Assembly: GCA_019420345.1 (NCBI GenBank)
Contig: JAHZHI010000020.1
Location: forward strand, 1 to 32,651
Reading direction: 5' to 3'
Source: Peptococcaceae bacterium
Lineage (GTDB): Bacteria > Bacillota > Peptococcia > Peptococcales > Peptococcaceae
Length of the DNA stretch: 32,651 bases
Shown here: piece after piece, positions 8,124 through 16,494 of the stretch
Position numbering within the stretch: the stretch's first letter is position 1
How the letters are laid out: the number at the start of each line of letters is the position of its first letter
Translations under genes and position numbers: made by a program
The notes under the pieces: generated by a model
Seen by the model: the letters and a program-made list of their open reading frames with translations, nothing else
Databases searched by the model: none
Told to the model about the DNA's origin: nothing

Positions 8124-9155
8124 TTATGGACAAAGAGGAAATTGCTCCAACCCTTGTGTCTCTGGGAAATCAAATAAAATATTCATATTTTGCACAGCTT
8201 GACCGCTCGCTCCTTTTACAATGTTGTCAATTGCTGCGCAAACGACCACTGTTGTAGCATCAACCATATGAAGAGAAATATCACAGTAATTTGAACCCAT
8301 CACCTGTTTTGTCGCTGCATACTCTCCAGCTCTACGCACTCTTACAAATGGTTCTTTATCATAAAATTCATGGTAAAGCGCTCGAATTTCTTCTTCGCTG
8401 CATGCCTGATTCAGTTTAACCGTTAAAGTAGATAATATACCCCGATTAATTGGAGCCAGATGAGGGTTAAAAACCAAACCAATCTTGTCATCAGCTAAAG
8501 CATTCAATTCCTGAACAATTTCTGGTAAATGTCGATGCTTACCGATATTGTACGCTACAACATTTTCATTAACGTTTACAAAGTGAGAACTCTCTTTTAG
8601 AGATTTTCCAGCGCCAGTTAATCCTGAATCACTATCTGCAACAACAAACGCAGGATTTAACAATTTCTGCTTGCAGAGTGGCGCCAACCCCAAAATGATA
8701 CTTGTAGGAAAGCATCCAGGATTTGCCACTAAATTGCTTCTGCGAATTTCTTCACGATGTATTTCTGGCAAACCATAGACAGTTTTTTCCATCCACTCTG
8801 GACAAGCATGATCTGCCCCATACCATTCCTCATATATCTTCGCATCATTTAAACGAAAATCCGCACCTAAGTCAATCACTTTTATGTTCATTTCTATAAG
8901 TTTTTTTGCATATTCTGATGATGTTCCATGCGGAAGCGCCAAAAGAACTACATCGCAATCTTTGTAATTATCAATTGTCATATCGCAAAATCTTGCGTCT
9001 GTTAAATTTAAAATACTTTTATGTAAATCAGAAACCTCACCTGTTGTGCTACGTGCACCAATAGCAGAGAGCTTTACCTCATTGTGTCTCAATAAGAGTC
9101 TGATTAATTCAGAGCCTGTATAACCAGTTGCTCCAATAATTCCAACATTAATCAT
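8124..9155 (-). CDS. argC: N-acetyl-gamma-glutamyl-phosphate reductase
   Basis: NADPH-dependent reduction of N-acetylglutamyl phosphate to the semialdehyde. With the ATG at 9155 the protein has 343 residues, the usual size, and begins directly with the nucleotide-binding GATGYTG (8-14). The catalytic cysteine is Cys148 in NPGCFPTS, and the active-site histidine segment is GKHRHLPEI. GGAGG lies 7 bases before this ATG; the frame is open further upstream to 9209 but that stretch runs through the -10 element and operator. First gene of the arginine operon, divergent from the CinA-like gene. Confidence 0.97.
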   Translation of the reverse strand: MINVGIIGATGYTGSELIRLLLRHNEVKLSAIGARSTTGEVSDLHKSILNLTDARFCDMTIDNYKDCDVVLLALPHGTSSEYAKKLIEMNIKVIDLGADFRLNDAKIYEEWYGADHACPEWMEKTVYGLPEIHREEIRRSNLVANPGCFPTSIILGLAPLCKQKLLNPAFVVADSDSGLTGAGKSLKESSHFVNVNENVVAYNIGKHRHLPEIVQELNALADDKIGLVFNPHLAPINRGILSTLTVKLNQACSEEEIRALYHEFYDKEPFVRVRRAGEYAATKQVMGSNYCDISLHMVDATTVVVCAAIDNIVKGASGQAVQNMNILFDFPETQGLEQFPLCP

Positions 9156-9180
9156 GAATACACCTCCAACGAATGAAATT

Positions 9181-9209
9181 ATTATACAACGCATTGCATA
9201 TTTATGCAA
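9181..9209 (-). promoter_or_regulatory. Promoter of the arginine operon
   Basis: On the minus strand a perfect TATAAT (-10, positions 9186-9181) lies 17 bases from TTGCAT (-35, 9209-9204). Predicted transcription start is near 9174, leaving a leader of about 20 bases before argC with its GGAGG site. The weak -35 lies inside the ARG box described separately. Confidence 0.7.
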
Positions 9210-9210
9210 T
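9193..9210. promoter_or_regulatory. ARG box (arginine repressor operator)
   Basis: Perfect palindrome ATTGCAT-ATTT-ATGCAAT, 18 bases long. It fits the ArgR/AhrC consensus TNTGAATWWWWATTCANW in length, symmetry and AT-rich centre, differing only by C for A (and the symmetric G for T) in each half site. It covers the -35 and part of the spacer of the argC promoter, so repressor binding would block RNA polymerase. It is also within 30 bases of the divergent CinA-like start. No argR gene is in the window. Confidence 0.65.
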
Positions 9211-9239
9211 ACTTTTTTCTATGAAAGGACTTGAATCAT

Positions 9240-10139
9240 ATGGTACCAACGTCAATCGCCTTAATTTTTCCTGATGAAAAGACAAAAAAGGATTTTTTCC
9301 GTTCACCATCAAAAAATTCTTTTCTAGAAATTGCACCAGCGAGCATTTATTATGCCAAAACAAAAGCAGAATTTCTAAAAGTACTACAAAATTGTACGAA
9401 CGATTTCTATTGTAGAACGATTATTGCCATTGGTAAAGTCTTTTATTCTTTAAAATTTGATATTCTAAAAGAAAATTCTTCATTAGTCTTTGATTGCCCA
9501 ACAGCTCAAGACCTACAACCTTTATCCACTTCATATTTCAGACTAAATTTTACAACTCATCTTTTTCTTTTAAATGATGACAACATAGACCTTATTTTAA
9601 AAATCTTAAAACAATATTACTACCTTGTAGATGGACAAGCTCTTTTTAAATTTGCAAAAAAAATAGGGATTCTTTTACAGAAAAATAATTTGACCATTTC
9701 TACTGCGGAAAGTTGTACTGGTGGATTAATTTGCAAAACACTAACTGATGTTTCCGGTGCTTCTTCATATGTTCTGGGGGGCGCATGCACCTACACAGCA
9801 ACAGCTAAAAATACTGTACTTCATGTCCCCAAAAATATCATAAACAAGTTTGGCGTCGTTTCACAAGAAACTGCGAAAGCAATGGCACAAGGAACACAAA
9901 AGCTTTATACGGCAAATATTGGTATATCTACAACGGGAGTTGCTGGTCCAGGCCCCGACGAAAAACACAACCCGGAAGGTCTCGTATATATAGGACTTTA
10001 CATCAACAATACTTTCTTTCCTTATAAATATTCAGCTTCACTGCATACATATTTATTAGACCGCGATGTCATTCGAAAAAGTTGTGTCCTATTTATTTTA
10101 AAGGAATTAGAAAAAATATTAGGGTCTAGTATCGCATGA
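9240..10139 (+). CDS. CinA C-terminal (PncC-type amidohydrolase) domain protein with an unusual N-terminus
   Basis: The C-terminal half (about residues 140-295) is a CinA-C/PncC domain, which in characterised members deamidates nicotinamide mononucleotide in NAD salvage. Motifs: TAESCTGGL (155-163) with the nucleophilic serine at about 158, the Tyr185/Lys190 segment, STTGVAGPGP (about 231-240) and NPEGLVYIGL. Full-length CinA has a MoCF-like N-terminal domain of about 250 residues; here only about 135 residues precede, and I see none of its motifs. The ATG at 9240 is 10 bases from AGGA; an in-frame TTG at 9231 is too close to it. Divergent from argC; a bidirectional terminator follows. Confidence 0.85.
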   Translation: MVPTSIALIFPDEKTKKDFFRSPSKNSFLEIAPASIYYAKTKAEFLKVLQNCTNDFYCRTIIAIGKVFYSLKFDILKENSSLVFDCPTAQDLQPLSTSYFRLNFTTHLFLLNDDNIDLILKILKQYYYLVDGQALFKFAKKIGILLQKNNLTISTAESCTGGLICKTLTDVSGASSYVLGGACTYTATAKNTVLHVPKNIINKFGVVSQETAKAMAQGTQKLYTANIGISTTGVAGPGPDEKHNPEGLVYIGLYINNTFFPYKYSASLHTYLLDRDVIRKSCVLFILKELEKILGSSIA

Positions 10140-10162
10140 ACAATAAATAATCCTATCAAAAA

Positions 10163-10192
10163 ACAGAGAACGTGCATCGCATCGTTCTCTGT
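10163..10192. terminator. Bidirectional terminator between converging genes
   Basis: Perfect 10-bp stem ACAGAGAACG/CGTTCTCTGT. On the minus strand it is followed at once by six U, and on the plus strand by CUUCUUUU. It lies between the CinA-like gene (plus) and the foldase gene (minus), which converge here, and can serve both. Confidence 0.85.
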
Positions 10193-10198
10193 CTTCTT

Positions 10199-11332
10199 TT
10201 ATTCAGCTGTATCAACCAATGAACTTCCCTCTTCAGTGGCTGTCTCACTGTTTGACGTTTCATTTGCAGTATTATCCGAACTTGACGCATCATTTGTTGT
10301 AGCTGAATCCGTTGCCTCAGCACTTGTACCATCTGTGGTACTGCTGCCATCTTGGTTCTGTTCCGCCATTTGTGCTTCAGCAGCTTCTACAAGCTTATCT
10401 GGGTTATAATCATCAGATAAATACTCAATATTTGCATCTTGCTTCAATTGATCCATAATCTCATAGTATTTACTTTGCACTTCCTGATCAGTAAGTTGAT
10501 CAGTTAGTTCATCTTTTACCTCATCGAATGTCTGATGATGTGCCGCTTTTTTATCTTCACACAAAATGACATGATATCCATAACTCGTTTCTACTGGTTC
10601 TTTGGTATATTGTCCAACCTCAAGAGCAAAAGCCGCATCCGAAAATTCCGTAATCATTTCATCTGCTGTAAAATACCCCAATTCTCCACCTTGCTGAGCA
10701 GTTGCTGAATCAGTACTATACTCCTTTGCCAACTCAGAGAAATCAGCACCCTCATCTAATTGCTTGATGATATCTTCTGCAGTCTCTTTGTCATCTACAA
10801 GAATATGTTTAGCTTTCACCTGATCAGCCACATCAAATTGATCACTATTTTCATTATAATATGCCTCTGCATCAACTGTTATTCCAGATTTAATCTGATC
10901 AATATACTTATCATAATATAATTTTTCTTCAATCATTCTATTAAGCATTTCATCGCTTATATTATACTCATCAAGATAAGCTTGAAAATTTTCTTCTGAA
11001 CCATATGTTTGATCGATCAAATTCTGTTTAAAGGTTTCTTTTTCATCTTCAGTAATTTCAATACCTTTATTTTTTGCATCCTGAACCATTAATTCCGTTT
11101 CAACCAAGCCATTAATAATTTGACTCTTGTAATAGCCTGCATACGCATCATCGCTTTCTAATTGATTCTGCTGAAAAATTTGATTAATTCGAGCATCAAC
11201 ATAATTCTTAGTTAATGCGGTGTCATTAACCTTAATAACATCTTCTCCACCCATATCATCATTTGAACTACAGCCAGTAAAAAGACCTGCAGCCATTACT
11301 GTTACTAAAAGCATCGCTAATGCTTTCTTCAA
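10199..11332 (-). CDS. Parvulin-type peptidyl-prolyl isomerase lipoprotein (PrsA/SurA-like)
   Basis: Extracytoplasmic foldase. With a TTG start at 11332 (377 residues) the protein begins MKKALAMLL, a lipoprotein signal ending in LFTGC; the in-frame GTG at 11341 lies one base from GGAG and cannot use it, while the TTG is 10 bases away. After the lipidated cysteine (Cys21) comes a SurA-N-like helical region (to about residue 165), then one parvulin rotamase domain (about 171-260: AKHILV, GGELGYF, SYGYHVI). The last 55 or so residues are a low-complexity Ser/Thr/Ala/Asp/Glu tail with almost no hydrophobics. It lies 29 bases after mfd with no terminator between, so it is probably cotranscribed. 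Exact PrsA orthology is not certain. Confidence 0.9.
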   Translation of the reverse strand: MKKALAMLLVTVMAAGLFTGCSSNDDMGGEDVIKVNDTALTKNYVDARINQIFQQNQLESDDAYAGYYKSQIINGLVETELMVQDAKNKGIEITEDEKETFKQNLIDQTYGSEENFQAYLDEYNISDEMLNRMIEEKLYYDKYIDQIKSGITVDAEAYYNENSDQFDVADQVKAKHILVDDKETAEDIIKQLDEGADFSELAKEYSTDSATAQQGGELGYFTADEMITEFSDAAFALEVGQYTKEPVETSYGYHVILCEDKKAAHHQTFDEVKDELTDQLTDQEVQSKYYEIMDQLKQDANIEYLSDDYNPDKLVEAAEAQMAEQNQDGSSTTDGTSAEATDSATTNDASSSDNTANETSNSETATEEGSSLVDTAE

Positions 11333-11361
11333 AATAATCACGCTCCTATAAAATCATTACC

Positions 11362-14300
11362 TCAACTATTATACTTGCTGTTTTCCCCTCTGACAATCTC
11401 TTTAATATCGTTGACAACAAGTTTTAATGAATCTAATAATTTCTCTGCGTTTGTTATTTTTGACGCATCCATAACCACAAAAGTCTCTTCGTTGATATTT
11501 TTTAGCATTAATCTTCCAAATGTATGAGCAATATATGACACCAAGCGTTGAATATCAAAATCAAGTTCAGAATCAATTTTAATATAAATATTATTTTTTC
11601 TTTGTTTAATAGACAAAATCCCCGCTCTGCCAGCCAACTGCTTTAATGAAACAAGCCTTAGTAAATTTAACACTGGCGTATCCGGTGTTCCAAAACGATC
11701 AATAAGTTCATCCAGCATATCTTTTAAGCCTGTCTGATCTAAAATATTATCGAGCCGTTGGTATAAGCCAATTCTTAACCTCGTATCCGAAATATATTCT
11801 TCAGGGAAATAAGCTTGAATATTAATATCTATTTCAGTATGAATTGGCACACTTTCCTGCAACGATTCCTGACCGTTCGATTTCTTCATTTTTCGAATCG
11901 TTTCCTGAAGCATTTTCAGATAGAGCTCAAAGCCAATTTCAGCTACATGCCCACTCTGCGCAGCACCAAGCATATTCCCAGAACCACGAATTTCCAAATC
12001 CCTCATTGAAATTTTATAGCCAGATCCTAATGCAGTATATTCGCGTAGTGTATTTAAGCGCTTTCTCTGTTCTTCACTTAAAATCTTGTCTGGTTTATAC
12101 ATAAGATATGCATAAGCAACCCGTTTACTTCTACCCACACGTCCTTTTAACTGATAAAGCTGTGCCATTCCAAAATGATCAGCATTATGTACAATCATTG
12201 TATTTACGTTTGGCATGTCAATTCCCGTTTCAATAATTGTCGTACAAACCAAAATATCCGCCTCGTGGTTTTGAAATTTTAGCATAACATCTTCTAGCTC
12301 AGCTTCTTTCATTCGCCCATGACCCATTAAAATTCGACTATTAGGGAACAAGTCACGATATTTTTTTGCAATCTCAGATAAATGTTCAACATTATTATAG
12401 ACTACAAAAACTTGACCACCACGCAACAACTCTCGTCTAACTGCCTGTTCAATAATCATTGGCATTTCCTCAATTACATATGTTTGAATTGGCAAACGAT
12501 TATCTGGAGGCGTTTCAATAATACTCATATCTTTTACGCCCGTCAAAGAAAAATATAATGTTCGAGGAATTGGCGTGGCTGATAAGGTTAAAACATCAAC
12601 ATTTTCTTGTAATGATTTTATTTTCTCTTTATGTTTGACACCAAAACGCTGTTCTTCATCTATGATTAGCAAGCCAAGATCTGCAAAAGACAACTTATCA
12701 TTTAAAAGTTTATGAGTACCAATCACAATATCCAAACGATGGTCACGCAAATCTTTGAAAATCTTATTTTGTTCTTTTGTAGTACAAAATCGTGTCAATT
12801 CTGCTAATTCTACACCAAAACCTTCCATTCTATTTTTAAAAGTTTTATAGTGCTGCATCGCCAAAATAGTGGTTGGAACCAACAATGCCACCTGCTTATG
12901 ATTGCAGACCGCTTTAAAAGCGGCACGAATAGCAACCTCCGTTTTTCCAAAGCCGACATCACCACATACCAGTCGATCCATAGAATGAGGCTGCTCCATA
13001 TCTCTTTTAACTTCATTGATGGCCCGAAGCTGGTCATCAGTCTCAGTGTATGGGAAAGTATTCTCAAATTCACGCTGCATATCATCATCAGGAGCAAATG
13101 CAAAACCAGGAAGCATTTGACGTTTAGCATGAACCTCGAGAAGTTGCTCAGCCATATCTTCAATAGATTCCTGAATACGTTTTTTAGATTTATTCCACTC
13201 ACTCGACCCCAGCTTATTAACTTTAGGTCGCTTGCCTTCCTGTCCAACATATTTTTCTACCAGGTGCATTTGGTCAACAGGAACATATAATCTATCCGCA
13301 CCTTTATATTGAATCAAGATATAATCTTTTTCGATTCCTTCACGATTAAGATGTTCAATGCCCAAATATAAACCAATACCATGATGTTCATGCACAATAT
13401 AATCTCCAACTTGAAGATCCTCAATGACAAGTCTTGAATGTTTTTTCGAAGCTTTCTGTTTTTTCTCTTGTGAAGACTGTACATTAAATATATTTGCGTC
13501 CATAAAAATACATTGATCAAGAGAAAAAACACATTCAAAAGAAAATTCTTGCTGTAAAAGCACCACTCTTTGATACTGGTTAATCTCATCAAAAGTATTG
13601 GCTTCAAAAAATTCTATTTGGTATTCTTCAAATAAATTTCTCAAAAGCGATAATATTTCCGCATTTTTACTAAAGAAAACCAAACAATACCCATCTTCTC
13701 GATAAGATTTTATCTCATCAATAAAATTATTAACAGGATACGCCTTTAAGGGATTCGAATTAATTGGATAATAATATATTTCCCCATTAGAAAAAATATC
13801 ATGTGTTCTTGCTACTTCTGATAGAAGTATGCATCTCCGACTTTTTATTGAATCTTTAACAGTATCTATTGTGAGAAATGATTCTATCTTTGAAGGAAGA
13901 ATATATCCATACGAAAATAAATCTCCTAGCTGAGACATAATTGCATCATGCTTTGTCCTTATGGCATTTTCAACCAGTTCTGTCTCATCGACACAAAAAA
14001 TAGCATCCGAATTCAAATAATCAAAGAGCGTGGCATTAAATTCTGGAACAAGATAGGAATAATATCCTGTTAGGCCATTCTCTAAAGGATTTTTTGAAAC
14101 ATTACTTATTTTTTCTTCTAATTGGCTCACGATATCATGTGATAGATCATTCTTTATAGATCCTAACTCATCTTGAATTCTTGAAATAATGTTGCCACGT
14201 ATCTTTTTAGAAAAAAACATATCTATCGCAGGAATCGCTGTGAAAGATTCTATATTACTCTCACTTTTCTGGGTTTCAGCTGAAAAAAAACGAATTGAAT

Positions 14301-14877
14301 CTACTTCATCATCAAACCATTCCACGCGAATAGGCTTTGAATAATTTGGTGAAAAGAAATCGACAATTCCGCCTCGGCGCGCAAATGACCCAATTTGATC
14401 GCACACACTAACAGACTCGTAACCTCGATCAATAAGTTTTGCTAAAAAAGCTTCCTGTGAGATCTCTTCACCGATATCGCAAGAAAAAATTCCAGCTTTA
14501 AAATAGGATGGCAACGGAAAATATTCAAATAATACCATTGCATTTATCACCAGAATGCACGGTTTTTCTTGTATCAGTGAATATAATGCCGCGATACGCT
14601 CTCCGTCATCTTCTTCTTTCGCTAATACTTCTACAGGCAGATGAGAACGCTGAAAAATCGGGAAAACAGGACGTTCAATCACTTTTTTCAACTCAACCGT
14701 TAACGTATTGACACGTTTATCATTTTCGCAAAGAACAATAATTGTTTGTTGATTATAATTTCTTATAATCATTTCAATTAAAGCGTCACGACCACTTTGA
14801 TCAAGTCCATCCCATAGCAAGTTGTTTCCAAAATTTTTTACGTGATTCCGCAGTGACTTAAGAATAGAAAAACTCAT
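11362..14877 (-). CDS. mfd: Transcription-repair coupling factor
   Basis: DNA translocase that removes RNA polymerase stalled at lesions and recruits UvrA. The 1171-residue length is typical. Order: UvrB-like N-terminal module (about 1-330), RNA-polymerase-interacting CarD-like domain (about 481-551), RecG-like motor with Walker A GDVGFGKT (639-646) and DEEQ box (740-743), the SATPIPRTL and GRVGRS helicase motifs, and the C-terminal TRCF domain. The ATG at 14877 has AGAGG about 11 bases upstream. The frame stays open upstream to 14949 through a terminator hairpin, but no ribosome site supports a start there. See the separate finding on the terminator just before this gene. Confidence 0.96.
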   Translation of the reverse strand: MSFSILKSLRNHVKNFGNNLLWDGLDQSGRDALIEMIIRNYNQQTIIVLCENDKRVNTLTVELKKVIERPVFPIFQRSHLPVEVLAKEEDDGERIAALYSLIQEKPCILVINAMVLFEYFPLPSYFKAGIFSCDIGEEISQEAFLAKLIDRGYESVSVCDQIGSFARRGGIVDFFSPNYSKPIRVEWFDDEVDSIRFFSAETQKSESNIESFTAIPAIDMFFSKKIRGNIISRIQDELGSIKNDLSHDIVSQLEEKISNVSKNPLENGLTGYYSYLVPEFNATLFDYLNSDAIFCVDETELVENAIRTKHDAIMSQLGDLFSYGYILPSKIESFLTIDTVKDSIKSRRCILLSEVARTHDIFSNGEIYYYPINSNPLKAYPVNNFIDEIKSYREDGYCLVFFSKNAEILSLLRNLFEEYQIEFFEANTFDEINQYQRVVLLQQEFSFECVFSLDQCIFMDANIFNVQSSQEKKQKASKKHSRLVIEDLQVGDYIVHEHHGIGLYLGIEHLNREGIEKDYILIQYKGADRLYVPVDQMHLVEKYVGQEGKRPKVNKLGSSEWNKSKKRIQESIEDMAEQLLEVHAKRQMLPGFAFAPDDDMQREFENTFPYTETDDQLRAINEVKRDMEQPHSMDRLVCGDVGFGKTEVAIRAAFKAVCNHKQVALLVPTTILAMQHYKTFKNRMEGFGVELAELTRFCTTKEQNKIFKDLRDHRLDIVIGTHKLLNDKLSFADLGLLIIDEEQRFGVKHKEKIKSLQENVDVLTLSATPIPRTLYFSLTGVKDMSIIETPPDNRLPIQTYVIEEMPMIIEQAVRRELLRGGQVFVVYNNVEHLSEIAKKYRDLFPNSRILMGHGRMKEAELEDVMLKFQNHEADILVCTTIIETGIDMPNVNTMIVHNADHFGMAQLYQLKGRVGRSKRVAYAYLMYKPDKILSEEQRKRLNTLREYTALGSGYKISMRDLEIRGSGNMLGAAQSGHVAEIGFELYLKMLQETIRKMKKSNGQESLQESVPIHTEIDINIQAYFPEEYISDTRLRIGLYQRLDNILDQTGLKDMLDELIDRFGTPDTPVLNLLRLVSLKQLAGRAGILSIKQRKNNIYIKIDSELDFDIQRLVSYIAHTFGRLMLKNINEETFVVMDASKITNAEKLLDSLKLVVNDIKEIVRGENSKYNS

Positions 14878-14909
14878 TATTTTATTTACCTCTTTAAACC
14901 TTAACAAAA

Positions 14910-14936
14910 AAACAGGCTGCTTGTAGCAGCCTGTTT
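14910..14936 (-). terminator. Intrinsic terminator between pth and mfd
   Basis: Minus strand: AAACAGGCTGC, loop TACAA, GCAGCCTGTTT, then further U, an 11-bp perfect stem with a strong U-tract. On the plus strand no U-tract follows. It begins 13 bases after the pth stop and ends about 30 bases before the mfd start, so it closes the pth operon and/or acts as an attenuator for mfd. Confidence 0.85.
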
Positions 14937-14949
14937 CAAACATCTGCAA

Positions 14950-15501
14950 TCAATTATACCGATTCATTGATGCAAGAATGCCTTCTTTTATCCAAAAAGA
15001 ACACCATTCATCAATCTGAGACAGAATATCCTCTATAATTGGTGTTTCATCTTTTTGAAACCCCGAAAGCACATGTTTTATAACATTGTTATGGTCATCA
15101 TGTCCAATGCCAACTTTTAAGCGATCAAACGTCTGACTATTTAAATGAGCAATGATAGATTTTAGTCCATTATGCCCGCCGGCACTACCTTTTTGCTTAA
15201 ATCGTATTTTTCCGAGAGGCAAATCCATATCATCATGAATAATAATAAAATCATCAATCGTATCATAATAATGAATCAATTGTCCAACAGCAGACCCACT
15301 ATCATTCATATAAGTCTGAGGTTTTACAAGCAGTACTTGCTGCCCAGCAATATTTCCTTTTCCCGTCAATGCCCGACATTCTTTTTTTGTGACCGAAATA
15401 CCGTATATATCAGCTAATCGATCAACAGCCATAAAGCCAACATTATGACGTGTCTTTTCATAGTCCTTACCAGGATTTCCCAGCCCAACGATCATCTTCA
15501 T
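14950..15501 (-). CDS. pth: Peptidyl-tRNA hydrolase
   Basis: Frees tRNA from peptidyl-tRNA dropped off ribosomes. The 183-residue protein shows the family start MKMIVGLGNPG with Asn9, the catalytic histidine His19 in TRHNVGF, and the HDDMDLP segment with the assisting aspartate. The ATG at 15501 is about 10 bases from AGGTGAG; an in-frame GTG at 15516 overlaps that site and is rejected. It lies 23 bases after prs and is the last gene before the terminator at 14910-14936, a common prs-pth order in Bacillota. Confidence 0.97.
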   Translation of the reverse strand: MKMIVGLGNPGKDYEKTRHNVGFMAVDRLADIYGISVTKKECRALTGKGNIAGQQVLLVKPQTYMNDSGSAVGQLIHYYDTIDDFIIIHDDMDLPLGKIRFKQKGSAGGHNGLKSIIAHLNSQTFDRLKVGIGHDDHNNVIKHVLSGFQKDETPIIEDILSQIDEWCSFWIKEGILASMNRYN

Positions 15502-15524
15502 GATGTATGCACTCACCTGCCATT

Positions 15525-16481
15525 TTAAAACATTTTACTTACTGATGCGTCCTGAAAAATACGCATAATTGCCTCACCAATCAATGGTGCAACTGACAAT
15601 ACTTTAATTTTATCACAATTCTTTGCTGCGGTAGGAATAGAGTTTGTTGTTACAATCTCTTTAATAGGAGAATTATTTAACCGCTCAATTGCAGGACCCG
15701 AAAGCACTGGATGAGTGCAAGATGCATAAACTTCTTTTGCACCACGTTCCTTCAAAGCAACAGCTGCATTTGTAATTGTACCAGCAGTATCAATAATATC
15801 ATCGATAAGAATAACGTTCTTGTCTTTCACGTCACCAATAATACTCATTACTTCGGAAACATTTGGTTTTGGACGACGTTTGTCAATAATTGCAAGAGGT
15901 GCATGCAATAAATCTGCGAACTTACGCGCACGTGCTACCCCACCAATATCCGGAGAAACAACAACGAAGTCATCTAACCCCAGTGACTTATAATAATCAG
16001 CGATGATTGGTGCTGCAACAAGATGATCAACAGGAACATCAAAAAAGCCTTGAATCTGCTGCGCATGCAAATCCATAGTCAACACTCGACGCGCACCAGC
16101 TTTTGTAATCAAATTAGCAATCAATTTTGCAGTAATTGGCTCTCTGCCACGACTTTTACGATCCTGACGAGCATATCCATAGTATGGCATTACCGCCGTA
16201 ATACGACGTGCAGATGCACGACGCACAGCATCAATCATGATCAACAATTCCATGATATTGTCATTGCCCGGCTCGCAAGTAGGCTGAACAATATAAACGT
16301 CTTTTCCACGTACACTTTCATCAATTTCAACGTTGATTTCGCCATCGCTAAATTTTGAAACAACGCTATCACCAAGTGGTATACCTAAATAATCACAGAT
16401 TTCCTTTGCAAGTTCCGGATTAGCATTACCGGTAAAAATTTTCATGTGATCTAAAGACTTATGCATTTCAATATCCTTCAT
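15525..16481 (-). CDS. prs: Ribose-phosphate pyrophosphokinase (PRPP synthetase)
   Basis: Makes phosphoribosyl pyrophosphate from ribose-5-phosphate and ATP for nucleotide, histidine and tryptophan synthesis. The 318 residues carry the flexible-loop motif VMPYYGYARQDRK (97-109), the DLHAQQIQGFF signature (137-147) and the PRPP-binding loop DDIIDTAGT (227-235), all of class I type. A GGGAGG site is 8 bases before the ATG. It lies 13 bases after glmU, a frequent pairing in Bacillota (glmU-prs). Nothing unusual is seen. Confidence 0.98.
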   Translation of the reverse strand: MKDIEMHKSLDHMKIFTGNANPELAKEICDYLGIPLGDSVVSKFSDGEINVEIDESVRGKDVYIVQPTCEPGNDNIMELLIMIDAVRRASARRITAVMPYYGYARQDRKSRGREPITAKLIANLITKAGARRVLTMDLHAQQIQGFFDVPVDHLVAAPIIADYYKSLGLDDFVVVSPDIGGVARARKFADLLHAPLAIIDKRRPKPNVSEVMSIIGDVKDKNVILIDDIIDTAGTITNAAVALKERGAKEVYASCTHPVLSGPAIERLNNSPIKEIVTTNSIPTAAKNCDKIKVLSVAPLIGEAIMRIFQDASVSKMF

Positions 16482-16494
16482 AATAATTTCCTCC

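Noticed and set aside
9156..9209. Upstream extension of argC
   Set aside because: It would translate the -10 box and operator; the ATG at 9155 has the ribosome site and gives the normal N-terminus.
12810..13290. Open frames of 146 codons on both strands inside mfd
   Set aside because: Both are shadows of the mfd reading frame with no ribosome site.
14878..14949. Upstream extension of mfd through the terminator hairpin
   Set aside because: No ribosome site at the upstream starts, and the hairpin with U-tract explains the stretch better; kept only as an observation.
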